Position numbers and translations under genes: made by a program. Under the pieces are notes generated by a model that did not search any database, was not told the DNA's origin, and worked only from the letters and a program-made list of their open reading frames with translations. Of a stretch of DNA of 64,000 nucleotides, positions 19,241 to 28,077 are shown in pieces. The first letter of the stretch is position 1; each line of letters begins with the position of its first letter. The stretch lies in contig NZ_CP046172.1 in the NCBI RefSeq assembly GCF_011801145.1, forward strand, positions 558,001 to 622,000, given 5' to 3'. The stretch comes from Nocardia arthritidis. Lineage in GTDB: Bacteria; Actinomycetota; Actinomycetes; Mycobacteriales; Mycobacteriaceae.

Positions 19241-20092
19241 GTGGATGGTGTCTCGAGTGAGTTGATGGAACGGCACGGTGAACTGCTGGGGAGGTTGCTG
19301 CCCGGCGGGCCGACGGGGGTGCGGGAAGGGCAGTTTCATACCGTGGTGGTCGGGGCGGCGGTCGTCGTCTGCTTTGCTCGCACCGAGGCGGCCGCGGCAC
19401 GGTTGCCGATGCGGGCGGCGGTGTTGCGGACCGTCGGGCGGCTGGATCTCGGGGTTGCGGTTCCTGAAGTGTTGGGCGGCAATGGTGTCGGTGATGATGC
19501 GGCGTACTTGGTGTTGAGCCGGATTCCGGGTGAGCCGTTGGAGTCGTCAGCGCTCCGGGATCCGGAGCTGGCGGAAATTGTTGCCGGGCAATGTCGTGCC
19601 GTTTTGCAGCGGCTGGCGGCCGCCGGTGCGGATCCGGCGGTGCGGGCGGAGCTTCCCGTCGTGGCCGCCGACCGTTGGCGCGAATTCGCCGATGATGTTC
19701 GGGCCGAGCTGTATTCGCTGATGAGCGCGGACGGGAGGCGACGGGCCGAACGGGAATTGGCGGCGTTGGACGGGCTGCCGCATCGCACCGACGCCGTGGT
19801 GCACGGCGATCTAGGCGGTGAGAACCTGCTATGGGAGTTCGATCGCGGGCGGCCCGTACTGCGTGGTGTGATCGATTGGGATGGTGTGTGTTTGGGGGAT
19901 CCAGCCGAGGATTACGCGGCGTTGGTGGCCGCATACGGCGCGGGCTCGAGCCGATTACTACACGGCGACGATGACGATATCGCGGCCAGAATCGCCATTA
20001 TTCAAGGAACTTTCGCGCTACAGCAGGCGCTCGACGCGCACCGCGACGGCGACGCCGACGAACTGGCCGACGGTCTCGCCGGCTACCGCTGA
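19241..20092 (+). CDS. Aminoglycoside phosphotransferase-fold kinase
   Basis: This 283-residue APH/choline-kinase-like protein has the Brenner motif HGDLGGENLLW (catalytic Asp) and the metal-binding IDWDGVCLGDPAED. The N-lobe keeps the hydrophobic ATP-site pattern (VVVGAAVVVCFARTEAAA). The start is a GTG; a downstream ATG in LMERHGELL is possible. The gene begins beside the yefM relic and shares no operon. The fold alone does not indicate antibiotic resistance, and many APH-fold kinases act on small metabolites. Confidence 0.82.
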   Translation: MDGVSSELMERHGELLGRLLPGGPTGVREGQFHTVVVGAAVVVCFARTEAAAARLPMRAAVLRTVGRLDLGVAVPEVLGGNGVGDDAAYLVLSRIPGEPLESSALRDPELAEIVAGQCRAVLQRLAAAGADPAVRAELPVVAADRWREFADDVRAELYSLMSADGRRRAERELAALDGLPHRTDAVVHGDLGGENLLWEFDRGRPVLRGVIDWDGVCLGDPAEDYAALVAAYGAGSSRLLHGDDDDIAARIAIIQGTFALQQALDAHRDGDADELADGLAGYR

Positions 20093-20241
20093 CCCGGCTC
20101 TCCAGCCCAGCGGTAGCGGGAGAGCCGATTCGGCGTCAGCCCTCGAGTTGGTCACGCCGGAACCCCCATGGCAGGGATCGGCTATATCCCGCGAGGCGTT
20201 CCGGTGTTTGCCTTGATACAAGGACTGGGCCAGAACGTCAG

Positions 20242-21090
20242 GTGGACACAGTGACCGCGCGATTCCGCATTCACACCTACAGCGCCGGAGAGACCGGCAT
20301 ATTCGTCAACAGCTATCTGATCGAGACCGCCGATGGCGTGGTGCTCATCGATGCCAACCTGCTGGTGTCCGATGCGCGGGCATTGGCGGCTCGCCTTGCG
20401 GCGCTGCACAAGCCGCTGCTCGGGGCGTTCGTGACCCACCCGCATCCGGATCATTTCAACGGCCTGCCCTATGTCGTTCCCGACGACGTGCCGGTCTATG
20501 CGACGGCAGCCGTGGCGAAGGTGATCGAGGAGAGTGCGATCGCCAAACGTGAGCAGTGGCAACCGACCTACGGGGATGAATGGCCGGACCGGTATCGGGT
20601 GCCCGAAAACCTGATACCGAGCGGATCCGGTGTGGTGCTCGGCGGGGCGACCTTCACGGTTCATGATGTCGGTCCAGCCGAAAGTCACGCCGACTCTTAT
20701 ATTTTGGCCGAAGCAGGCGAACAGCGGGTCGCGTTCATCGGCGATCTCGCATTCGGCGGCGGCGTGCATTCCTATATGACGGACGGACATTCGGGGTCTT
20801 GGCTTACCGCGCTCGATCGCCTGACCGGTGAACTCGCCGGGCTGCCGCTGTATCCGGGGCACGGGCCGGTCGGGGATCGCGGGTTGCTGTTCGACCAGCG
20901 GAAGTACCTGGTGATGTATCGAGAAGCGGTTCGGCGCATCGGATCCGGCGCCGCCGAACTCACCGATGCGCAGAAGGACGAGTTGTCGGCGGTGTTGACC
21001 GAGTTCTTACCCGACGCACCGCTGGCCTGGTTGGTGCCGTTGGGCGCGGACCCGGTCGCCGCCGAACTCGCCGCCTCGGGGGCGGTCTAG
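20242..21090 (+). CDS. Metallo-beta-lactamase-fold hydrolase
   Basis: This 282-residue MBL-fold protein has the binuclear zinc motif THPHPDHFNG and the later family positions in VGPAESHADSYIL, AFIGDLAFGG and LYPGHGPVG. All metal ligands of a hydrolytic MBL are visible. The start is a GTG; a second in-frame GTG follows three codons later. The 3' end overlaps the convergent DUF427 gene by four bases. Substrate unknown; lactonase-like or glyoxalase II-like activity are both possible. Confidence 0.87.
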   Translation: MDTVTARFRIHTYSAGETGIFVNSYLIETADGVVLIDANLLVSDARALAARLAALHKPLLGAFVTHPHPDHFNGLPYVVPDDVPVYATAAVAKVIEESAIAKREQWQPTYGDEWPDRYRVPENLIPSGSGVVLGGATFTVHDVGPAESHADSYILAEAGEQRVAFIGDLAFGGGVHSYMTDGHSGSWLTALDRLTGELAGLPLYPGHGPVGDRGLLFDQRKYLVMYREAVRRIGSGAAELTDAQKDELSAVLTEFLPDAPLAWLVPLGADPVAAELAASGAV

Positions 21091-21836
21091 CTGAACGGGG
21101 TGCGCGGGCGCTCCTGGAGGACGTCGTCTACGTAGATGTCGACCTTTTCGTTGTAGAAGCAGACGAGTCCGGCGACCTTCTGACTTTCCGGGAGCGGGGT
21201 GCGGTAGCCCCAGACGATGTCCTTGTGTTCCTTGTCGCCGACGCGCACGGACCAGTACTCGGCGGTGCCCTTGTACGGGCAGGAGGTGTGGGTGTCGGTG
21301 GGGGTGAGCAGGTCCATGCGGACGTCGGTCAGCGGGAGGTAGTAGCGGGCGGGGAGGCCGGTTTCGAAGAGGATGTGCGGGCAGTGCGAGTCGGCGACGG
21401 TGACGCCGTCGATCTCCACCCGGACATGCCGGGAGCTGGCGAGGATGTCGACCCGGGTGTACGGATCGCGCGGGTGGACGAAGATCGGCTCGTTCTCCTC
21501 GAACCATTCGAATTTGTCGAATTGCAACCGGACCAGGTCGTTCAGCTCCGGCAGCGGCGAATCGTGATACCGCAGCGCCGCACCCGCCGCCGTACTTCCG
21601 TTCACCACCACGTCGTAGACGGTGCCCTCGCCGCGGCTGGGGGAGTGCTCGGTCCGGCCGGCCGGCTCCGATTTCGCGTGCAGATCGGCCGCGGGCAGGT
21701 AGTAGGTGGGGTAGTGCGGGCTCTCCCAAACGAGCACCGGCCGCACGGTGTCGGCCACCAGGTGCCCGCCGAGGTAAGCCCGTACGCGCTTCTGTCCGAT
21801 CTCCACTTTGACGCGTCCGCGCTTCGGTTCGGTCAT
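21087..21836 (-). CDS. Tandem DUF427 protein
   Basis: This 249-residue protein is made of two DUF427 domains, each with the pattern RVRAYLGGHLVADT / RHVRVEIDGVTVADS and a later YYLP segment. The C-terminal unit also has the signature CPYKGTAEYWSVRVGDKEHKD. DUF427 proteins are widespread and uncharacterised. The ATG giving MTEPKRGRVKVEI was chosen over a longer basic, non-conserved reading. The marR gene lies 32 bases upstream on the same strand, so the two may be co-transcribed. Confidence 0.88.
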   Translation of the reverse strand: MTEPKRGRVKVEIGQKRVRAYLGGHLVADTVRPVLVWESPHYPTYYLPAADLHAKSEPAGRTEHSPSRGEGTVYDVVVNGSTAAGAALRYHDSPLPELNDLVRLQFDKFEWFEENEPIFVHPRDPYTRVDILASSRHVRVEIDGVTVADSHCPHILFETGLPARYYLPLTDVRMDLLTPTDTHTSCPYKGTAEYWSVRVGDKEHKDIVWGYRTPLPESQKVAGLVCFYNEKVDIYVDDVLQERPRTPFS

Positions 21837-21868
21837 ACCACCCGAGGGTACGCCCCGCAGGTGAATCC

Positions 21869-22315
21869 CTATTGCCGCGCAGCCGTTTTCAGTGCCTCGA
21901 GCAGTTCGGACATATCCGCGTCCATCCTGGCCAGCCGCGCTTGGTCGAATCCGGTGAGCCGAGAGACGATCGCGGCGCCGAAGGCGCGCCGGGCCGCGGT
22001 GAGCCGGTCGCGCCCTGACGGGGTGAGCTCGACGAGCACCGCCCGCGAGTCGGCCGGGTCGCTGCGCCGGGTGGCGTAACCGTCGGCGACCAACCTGGCG
22101 ATCAGCGCGGTCGCGGCCGGCTGTGAGCACCGGTCGATCCTGGCGAATTCGCTCACCCGGACCGCGCCGTGCTCGTCGAGCACGGCCAGCGCCCGCATGA
22201 CCGCGCGCGGTAATTCCTCGCCGCTGATCACCCCGGCCAGCCGGGTGAGCCGACCGGCGGTGACGAGTAGATTGACCACGATGTCGTCCGGGGTGGTCAC
22301 CTGAGTCTGCTGCAC
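21869..22315 (-). CDS. MarR-family transcriptional regulator
   Basis: This 148-residue MarR protein has a winged helix at about residues 50-110 (VSEFARIDRCSQPAATALIA, the wing RRSDPADSRAVLVELTPSGR). It starts with GTG. An inverted repeat of MarR-like spacing lies 11 bases upstream and probably mediates autoregulation. It precedes the DUF427 gene on the same strand and faces away from fadE33. Ligand and further targets are unknown. Confidence 0.9.
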   Translation of the reverse strand: MQQTQVTTPDDIVVNLLVTAGRLTRLAGVISGEELPRAVMRALAVLDEHGAVRVSEFARIDRCSQPAATALIARLVADGYATRRSDPADSRAVLVELTPSGRDRLTAARRAFGAAIVSRLTGFDQARLARMDADMSELLEALKTAARQ

Positions 22316-22325
22316 CCCACTATTA

Positions 22326-22346
22326 TTACATAAGCTAACTATGTAA
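22326..22346. promoter_or_regulatory. MarR-type operator
   Basis: TTACATA and TATGTAA form a 7-base inverted repeat with a seven-base spacer. It is AT-rich against its surroundings, close to the marR start, and lies between marR and the end of fadE33. Confidence 0.65.
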
Positions 22347-22361
22347 GTGGGCCTGACAGAT

Positions 22362-23399
22362 TCAGGTGAGTACCGGCCTGTGCGCCGCACCGAAGAGTTG
22401 TGCGTCCGCGTGTGCCCGTTTGAAGAACAGGTGCGCGTCATGTTCCCAGGTGATGGCGATGCCGCCGTGCAGCTGAATGGCCTCGGCGACGATCGCGCCG
22501 AATGCCTCGGTGCAGTGCGTCCTGGCCACCCAGACATCCTCGGCGACGGTCGGGGTCTGTTCCGTGAGCGAATCGATCGCCAGCGCGGCGGCCGACTTCG
22601 CCGACTCCAGCAGGACGTACATATCCGCCATCCGGTGCTTGAGCGCCTGGAAACCGCCGATCGGGCGGCCGAACTGCACCCGGGATTTGGTGTACTCGAC
22701 CGTCATCTCCAGGCACCGCTCGGCCGCGCCCACCTGCTCTGCCGACACTGCGGCCCAAGCGATTTCGCGTAGGCGGGCGATGAGCGGCCCCGGATCCGCC
22801 GACCCGAGCCTGCGTCCAGGTGTTGCGGCGAAACCGATTTCGGCCAGTTTGCGCGTCGGGTCCATGGTCGGCACGGTCCGCGCATCGGCCCGCGCCGGAT
22901 CCACCTCGAACAACCCGGACGAGGTGATGACGATCAGTGTGTCGGCGTTCGTTCCGTCGAGAACATAATGCGCTGTGCCGGTGAGTGTTTCACCATCAGA
23001 TTCGACGCCGAGACGGTCCCAGCCGTCCGCGCCCGCCCAGCACACGGCGAGCGTGCGACTGCCGTCGGCCACCTCCGGCAGCAGGCGCGCGCAGGCATCC
23101 GCATCGCCCGACAGCAGCAGCGCCTGCGCGCCGAGCACCGCGGAGCCGAGCATCGGCACCCCGGCCAGCGTGCGCCCGAGTTCCCGTACCACCATCAGCG
23201 ATTCGGCCAACCCGGCGCCGAACCCGCCGTATTCCTCGGGTATCGCCAGCGCGCCGACCCCGGCCTGTTCACACAGCAGCCGCCACAGCGTCGGGTCGTA
23301 ACCGAGTTCGGTGTCCATGGCCGCACGCACGGCGTCCCGGCCCGCGTGTTTGGCGAGCAGTGCCCGGACCGATGTTGTGAATTCCGCGAGCTCGTTCAT
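22362..23399 (-). CDS. fadE33: Acyl-CoA dehydrogenase FadE33
   Basis: This 345-residue acyl-CoA dehydrogenase corresponds to Rv3564. In the KstR2 regulon, FadE31, FadE32 and FadE33 act in degradation of the HIP-derived ring C/D intermediates. The C-terminal dehydrogenase block is intact (TKSRVQFGRPIGGFQALKHR, then AIQLHGGIAITWEHDAHLFF). I prefer the ATG giving MNELAEF, which has GGAG eight bases upstream, over an ATG seven codons earlier. It ends the leftward operon fadD3-ech-fadE31-fadE32-fadE33. Confidence 0.88.
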   Translation of the reverse strand: MNELAEFTTSVRALLAKHAGRDAVRAAMDTELGYDPTLWRLLCEQAGVGALAIPEEYGGFGAGLAESLMVVRELGRTLAGVPMLGSAVLGAQALLLSGDADACARLLPEVADGSRTLAVCWAGADGWDRLGVESDGETLTGTAHYVLDGTNADTLIVITSSGLFEVDPARADARTVPTMDPTRKLAEIGFAATPGRRLGSADPGPLIARLREIAWAAVSAEQVGAAERCLEMTVEYTKSRVQFGRPIGGFQALKHRMADMYVLLESAKSAAALAIDSLTEQTPTVAEDVWVARTHCTEAFGAIVAEAIQLHGGIAITWEHDAHLFFKRAHADAQLFGAAHRPVLT

Positions 23400-23439
23400 A
23401 TCCGCGCTCCGCTCCGGCATGACCGTTTTGTTCGCTCGC

Positions 23440-24441
23440 TCATGCGGTGCCCCGCTCCGCCTCGTCCCGCAGCGCCCGCGCGATTCTGGATCGATGCAGA
23501 TCCGGTGTGCCCCAAGCGGTTCGGAGCGCAGGCACCCTGGTCAACCACAGCGAGAGGTCGTATTCGGCGGTGTACCCGATCGCGCCGTGCACCTGTAGCG
23601 CGGCCCGCGCCGCGCGGTAAGCCGCGTCACCGCAGGCGAGCGCCGCCGCCGAAACATCGCGCGTCCTGGTCGGCTCGGACATGGTGAGCGCGGCCCGGAA
23701 CAGCAGCGGTTCGGCCAGCTCCAGCCCGATCAGCACATCGGCCAATTTCTGCTTGATCGCCTGAAATTCGCCGATCGGCCTGCCGAACTGCTTGCGCTGC
23801 TTGGCATATCCGGTCGCGGCGTCGAGCAGCGCCCGGCCCGCACCGAGCAGCTGTGCGGCGCAGGCCAACGCGCCGTAATCGAAGGCGGCCGCGATGGCCT
23901 CGGCGACGCCGTCACCCGCGGCCACCACCTCGTCGGCGGCAACGGTGCACAGCCGTCGCGCCGGATCCAGCGAGCGCACCAGCCCCGTCCGATGTCCGGT
24001 GGACAGTCGATCGCCCGCCGCTATCAGGACCACGTCGGCGGTATCGGCGTCCAGCGCGGTGGCATCCATGCCGAGCGTGCCCGTCGCGGTGCCGTCGGCG
24101 AAGGCGGGCAACCAGCGCCGCGCCCCCGCCTGATCCGGAAGTGCCTGCAGCAGTGCGGGTATCGCGGCCGCCGTCTCGATCAGCGGTCCGGGCGCCGCGG
24201 CCCGGCCGAGTTCGACGAAGGCGACCACCAGATCGATCGGCTCGGCGCCGACACCGCCGTATTGTTCACCGACCGCGAGCCCGAGCACCCCGGCGCCGCC
24301 CAGCTGACGGATCAGGGCACGGCCCGGCTGCGGATCTCCTGCGGCCCAGGCTCTTACGGCGGCCGGGGTGCGCCCGGCGTCGAGGAGCTTGCGCACGCTG
24401 GTGCCGAAGTCGAGTTGTTCCGGGCTGAGCGCGAACCTCAT
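23440..24441 (-). CDS. fadE32: Acyl-CoA dehydrogenase FadE32
   Basis: This 333-residue acyl-CoA dehydrogenase matches Rv3563. The fold signatures are present (AVGEQYGGVGAEPIDLVVAF, YAKQRKQFGRPIGEFQAIKQ, ALQVHGAIGYTAEYDLSLW). Paired, shorter FadE proteins like FadE32 and FadE33 form mixed oligomers in steroid catabolism, so one subunit may carry most of the catalytic residues; that point is from family knowledge. The ATG overlaps the fadE31 stop by four bases. Confidence 0.88.
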   Translation of the reverse strand: MRFALSPEQLDFGTSVRKLLDAGRTPAAVRAWAAGDPQPGRALIRQLGGAGVLGLAVGEQYGGVGAEPIDLVVAFVELGRAAAPGPLIETAAAIPALLQALPDQAGARRWLPAFADGTATGTLGMDATALDADTADVVLIAAGDRLSTGHRTGLVRSLDPARRLCTVAADEVVAAGDGVAEAIAAAFDYGALACAAQLLGAGRALLDAATGYAKQRKQFGRPIGEFQAIKQKLADVLIGLELAEPLLFRAALTMSEPTRTRDVSAAALACGDAAYRAARAALQVHGAIGYTAEYDLSLWLTRVPALRTAWGTPDLHRSRIARALRDEAERGTA

Positions 24442-25580
24442 CGGCTGCTCCCTCGCGGTAAGCCGAGCAGCCGCTCGGCGATGATATTGCGCTGAATCTC
24501 GTTGGTACCGGCGTAGATCGGTCCGGAGAGCGCGAAGAGATAGCCGTCGGTCCACGGCCCGGATCGCTCCGCCGCCGCGCCGAGCACCTCGAATGCGCTC
24601 TCGTGCATGGCGATATCCAGCTCGGACCAGAAGACCTTGGTGATCGAGGATTCGGCCCCGAGCTTGCCGCCCTCGTTCAGCCGGGTGACCGTGCCGAGGG
24701 TGTGCAGCCGGTAGGCCTCGCTGCCGACCCAGGCGTCGACCACCGCGTCGCGCTGCGTGGTGCTCGTCTCGTCGCCGCGCTCCAGCCAGAGGTCGCGCAG
24801 CCGCCGCGCGGTGGCGCTGAATCGTCCTGGGCTGCGCAGTGATAGGCCGCGCTCGTTGCTGGAGGTGCTCATCGCCACCCGCCAGCCCTCGCCCGGCTCG
24901 CCGATCACATCGCGGTCCGGTACGAAAACCTCGTCGAGGAAGATCTCCGCGAAACCGGGTTCGCCGTCGAGCTGCGGAATCGGCCGCACCGTCACGCCGT
25001 CCGCGGCGAGCGGGAACATCACATAGGTGAGCCCCTTGTGCCGCTCGGCCGCCGGATCGCTGCGGAAGAGGCCGAAGGCCCAATCCGCGTATGCCGCACG
25101 GGAACTCCATGTCTTCTGTCCGCTCAGCAGCCAGCCGCCGGTGGTGCGCCGCGCGGTCGAGCGGATGCCGGCGAGATCGCTGCCCGCCTCGGGTTCGGAC
25201 CAGGCCTGCGCCCAGATATCGTCGCCGCGCGCCATCCGCGGCATGATCCGGGACAGCTGTTCGTCCGTGCCGTGCTCGAAAAGTGTTGGTGCCAAAAGGA
25301 ATATGCCGTTCTGGCTGACGCGTCCAGGTGCACCGGCCGCGTAGTACTCCTGCTCGAACAGGACCCACTCCAGCAGCGACGCGTCGCGGCCGCCGTATTC
25401 GGCGGGCCAGGACACCACGGAAAGCCGAGCGTCGGCGAGGGTCCGCTCCCATTCCCGGTGCGCGGCGAAGCCTGCCTTGGTATCCATCGACGGCAGCGGG
25501 CGGGCCGGTTTGTGGGCGGCGAGGAAATCCCGGACCTCTTGCTGGAAATCCAGTGTCGCCTGGTCTAAATCGAGATCCAC
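24438..25580 (-). CDS. fadE31: Acyl-CoA dehydrogenase FadE31
   Basis: This 380-residue full-length acyl-CoA dehydrogenase matches Rv3562. It has the FAD/substrate segment WAQAWSEPEAGSDLAGIRST, the SGQKTWSSRAAYADW block, and the C-terminal YAGTNEIQRNIIAERLLGLP. It acts in ring C/D (HIP-CoA) degradation with FadE32 and FadE33. Translation starts at a GTG directly after the stop codon of the upstream enoyl-CoA hydratase, so coupling is likely. Confidence 0.9.
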   Translation of the reverse strand: MDLDLDQATLDFQQEVRDFLAAHKPARPLPSMDTKAGFAAHREWERTLADARLSVVSWPAEYGGRDASLLEWVLFEQEYYAAGAPGRVSQNGIFLLAPTLFEHGTDEQLSRIMPRMARGDDIWAQAWSEPEAGSDLAGIRSTARRTTGGWLLSGQKTWSSRAAYADWAFGLFRSDPAAERHKGLTYVMFPLAADGVTVRPIPQLDGEPGFAEIFLDEVFVPDRDVIGEPGEGWRVAMSTSSNERGLSLRSPGRFSATARRLRDLWLERGDETSTTQRDAVVDAWVGSEAYRLHTLGTVTRLNEGGKLGAESSITKVFWSELDIAMHESAFEVLGAAAERSGPWTDGYLFALSGPIYAGTNEIQRNIIAERLLGLPRGSSR

Positions 25581-26462
25581 CTACGCGGTTCCGTTCTGCT
25601 CGGCCGTACCTGCCTGGGCCTTCATGGATTTGGCGTTCATCCCGGCCAGCGCGTCGGCGCCGACCTCGGCATTGTGCGCGTGCGCGAAATGGTGCAGGCC
25701 GAAAACCGAATCCATGCCGGCGCGCATACCCATCAGGTCCTCGGCCTGATTCACCGCCTTCTTGGTCAGCGCGAGGCCGAATTGCGGCATGGCCGCGATC
25801 TTTTCGGCCAGTGCCAGGGTTTCGACGACGAGATCGTCGCGCGGCACCACCCGATTGACCATGCCCCATTCCTTGGCCTGCGCCGCGCCGAACCGGTCGC
25901 CGGTGAACAGGAATTCCTTGGCGGCGCGCGGGCCCATCACCCACGGGTGCGCGAAGTACTCCACACCTGGAATGCCCATGCGCACAACGGGATCGGAGAA
26001 GAACGCGTCATCCGCGGCGATGATCAGATCGCAGACCCAGGCCAGCATGAGCCCGCCGGCGATGCAGGCGCCCTGCACCATGGCGATGGTGGGCTTGGGA
26101 ATTTCGCGCCAGCGGCGGCACATGCCGAGGTAGACCTCCAGCTCCCTGGCGAAGCGCTGATCCCCGCCCACCCGGTCCACATGGTCCCACCACAGCGCCG
26201 CCTTGTTCCGGTAGCGCACGTGGTGGTCGCGGCCGGGCGTGCCGATATCGTGCCCGGCGCTGAAGTGTTTTCCGTTGCCCGCCAAGACGATAACGCCGAC
26301 ATCCGGATCCTCGACGGCCCGCTCGAACGCGGCGTCGAGCGCGTATGTCATCACCGAGTTCTGCGCGTTGCGGTAGTCGGGCCGGTTCATCGTCACCAGG
26401 GCGGCCCGGCCGCGCACCTCGTAGGTGACCACATCCGGTTCGTACGGGATCTCCTCCGGCAT
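25581..26462 (-). CDS. Enoyl-CoA hydratase/isomerase in the fadD3 operon
   Basis: This 293-residue crotonase-family protein has the oxyanion-hole segments NGKHFSAGHDIG and VQGACIAGGLMLAWVCDLI. An extended middle region (HHVRYRNKAALWWDHVDRVG) is typical of larger crotonases. The operon position between fadD3 and fadE31 implies a step in HIP-CoA degradation. M. tuberculosis lacks a crotonase at this exact place, so this is an extra gene relative to that locus. Its start overlaps the fadD3 stop in TGATG. Whether it hydrates or isomerises cannot be told. Confidence 0.88.
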   Translation of the reverse strand: MPEEIPYEPDVVTYEVRGRAALVTMNRPDYRNAQNSVMTYALDAAFERAVEDPDVGVIVLAGNGKHFSAGHDIGTPGRDHHVRYRNKAALWWDHVDRVGGDQRFARELEVYLGMCRRWREIPKPTIAMVQGACIAGGLMLAWVCDLIIAADDAFFSDPVVRMGIPGVEYFAHPWVMGPRAAKEFLFTGDRFGAAQAKEWGMVNRVVPRDDLVVETLALAEKIAAMPQFGLALTKKAVNQAEDLMGMRAGMDSVFGLHHFAHAHNAEVGADALAGMNAKSMKAQAGTAEQNGTA

Positions 26463-28009
26463 CAGTTCTCCTCACGTAGTTGCCGCTTGAGCACTTTCCC
26501 CGCGGCGCTGTAGGGCAGCCGGTCGCGGAATTCCACGAAACGCGGCACTTTGAAGTTCGCCAAAACCTTTGTGGCATGGGTGATCACCTGCTGCTCGGTG
26601 AGTTCGGCCCCCGGCTTACGCACCACGTACGCCTTGCCGACCTCGCCCATCCTGGCGTCCGGCACGCCGATCACCGCGGATTCGGCGACGCCGTCCAGGC
26701 GGGCCAGCGCCTGCTCGATCTCGGCCGGATAGACGTTGAAACCGCCGCAGATATACATGTCCTTGAGCCGGTCGGTGATCTTCAGATAGCCGTGCTCGTC
26801 GATGGTCCCGATATCGCCGGTATGCAGCCAACCGTCGGAATCTATTGTCTGGGCGGTGCTTTCGGGATCATCGAGGTAGCCGAGCATGACATTGGGTCCG
26901 CGCAGCAGCACCTCGCCCGCCGGGCCGAGCCGCAGTTCGAAGCCCGCGATCGGCCTGCCGCAGGTGTTCGCGATGGTGTCGGCATCGTCGTCGGCCCGGC
27001 ACATGGTGCCGAATCCGGCCGCCTCGGACAGTCCGTAAGCCGTTATCACCACGTCGAATCGGAGTTCGGCACGCATGCGCTCCACCAGCACCACCGGGAC
27101 GGTCGCGGCCCCGGTGACGGCCACCCGCAAGGTGCTCAGGTCGAAGCGCGCGCGGTCCGGATAGTCGAGGATGGTCTGATAGATGGTCGGCGGGCCCGGC
27201 AGCACCGTAATCCGTTCCGTGCTCACCAGCCGCATGGTTTCCGGAACGTCGAAGACGGCCTGCGGAACGATCGTCGCGCCGGTGACCAGGCAGGCGAGAA
27301 TGCCCGCCTTGTAACCGAAGTTGTGGAAGAACGGGCTGACCACCAGATAGCGGTCGTCGGCGCGCAGGGTGGCGCATTCGGACCAGGCCCGGACCACCGA
27401 GAGCGCCTGCCGATGCGCCACCAGCGTGCCCTTGCTGCGCCCGGTGGTGCCGGAGGTGAAGAGGATGTCCGAAATATCCTCGGGGTCAACGGATTCCGCG
27501 AGTTTGCGGATGTCGTCGAGCGGTACCGACGCGCCGATGGCGGCCAGCTGTGACCAATTCAGCGCATCCGATGCCGTGTCGGTCTCCGGCTCGACCGGGA
27601 TGGCGATCACCGTGTCGATTGCCAAGTCCGGTGCAGTGGCACGCAATTCGGCGAGCCGATCGCGGCCGAGAAATGGTCCGGCGACGAAAAGCGCCTTCGC
27701 GCCGACTCGTTCGAGCACATCGACGGCCTCTTCGGCGACGTATCGGGTATTCAACGGAACCAGTGCCGCGCCGCAGTAATGGGCGGCCAGTGCGGCGACC
27801 ACCCAGTGGTGGGTATTGGGCGCCCAGATGGCGACCCGTTCCCCGGGCCGCACCCCGCGCGCGACGAGTGCGCGGGCCACCTCCTGTACGGCCGCCAGCA
27901 GCTGGTTCCAGTCCAGCCTGACCGGCCCGTCGACGAGTGCCTGCGCGTCGCCGAAGGTGGCCGCGGCGGCGTGCAACGCCATTGGTGTGGTCTGTGCAGG
28001 GCTTGTCAC
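26462..28009 (-). CDS. fadD3: HIP-CoA ligase FadD3
   Basis: This 515-residue AMP-forming acyl-CoA ligase matches Rv3561, which activates HIP to HIP-CoA, the entry to ring C/D degradation. The ATP-binding loop is LFTSGTTGRSKG; the adenylate motif is GYLDDPESTAQTIDSDGWLHTGD, and the C-terminal catalytic Lys lies in YSAAGKVLKRQ. I prefer the second GTG, which has a GGTGAGGA ribosome site six bases upstream, over a GTG four codons earlier. It is the first gene of the leftward operon, with a KstR2-type site about 39 bases upstream. Confidence 0.94.
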   Translation of the reverse strand: MTSPAQTTPMALHAAAATFGDAQALVDGPVRLDWNQLLAAVQEVARALVARGVRPGERVAIWAPNTHHWVVAALAAHYCGAALVPLNTRYVAEEAVDVLERVGAKALFVAGPFLGRDRLAELRATAPDLAIDTVIAIPVEPETDTASDALNWSQLAAIGASVPLDDIRKLAESVDPEDISDILFTSGTTGRSKGTLVAHRQALSVVRAWSECATLRADDRYLVVSPFFHNFGYKAGILACLVTGATIVPQAVFDVPETMRLVSTERITVLPGPPTIYQTILDYPDRARFDLSTLRVAVTGAATVPVVLVERMRAELRFDVVITAYGLSEAAGFGTMCRADDDADTIANTCGRPIAGFELRLGPAGEVLLRGPNVMLGYLDDPESTAQTIDSDGWLHTGDIGTIDEHGYLKITDRLKDMYICGGFNVYPAEIEQALARLDGVAESAVIGVPDARMGEVGKAYVVRKPGAELTEQQVITHATKVLANFKVPRFVEFRDRLPYSAAGKVLKRQLREEN

Positions 28010-28047
28010 GGCTGTCCTCACCGTCCGGTTATGCCCGAACTCTACAA

Positions 28048-28061
28048 AGCAAGTGCTTGGT
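28048..28061. promoter_or_regulatory. KstR2 operator between fadD3 and fadE30
   Basis: AGCAAGTGCTTGGT fits AnCAAGnnCTTGnT without mismatch. It lies between divergent fadD3 and fadE30 and can repress both. KstR2 is released by HIP-CoA. Confidence 0.88.
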
Positions 28062-28077
28062 AGGTTATCCTACCGGC

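Noticed and set aside
19050..19934. A long minus-strand reading frame opposite the APH-like gene.
   Set aside because: It is proline- and arginine-rich shadow sequence of the APH gene and the yefM relic, without any domain.
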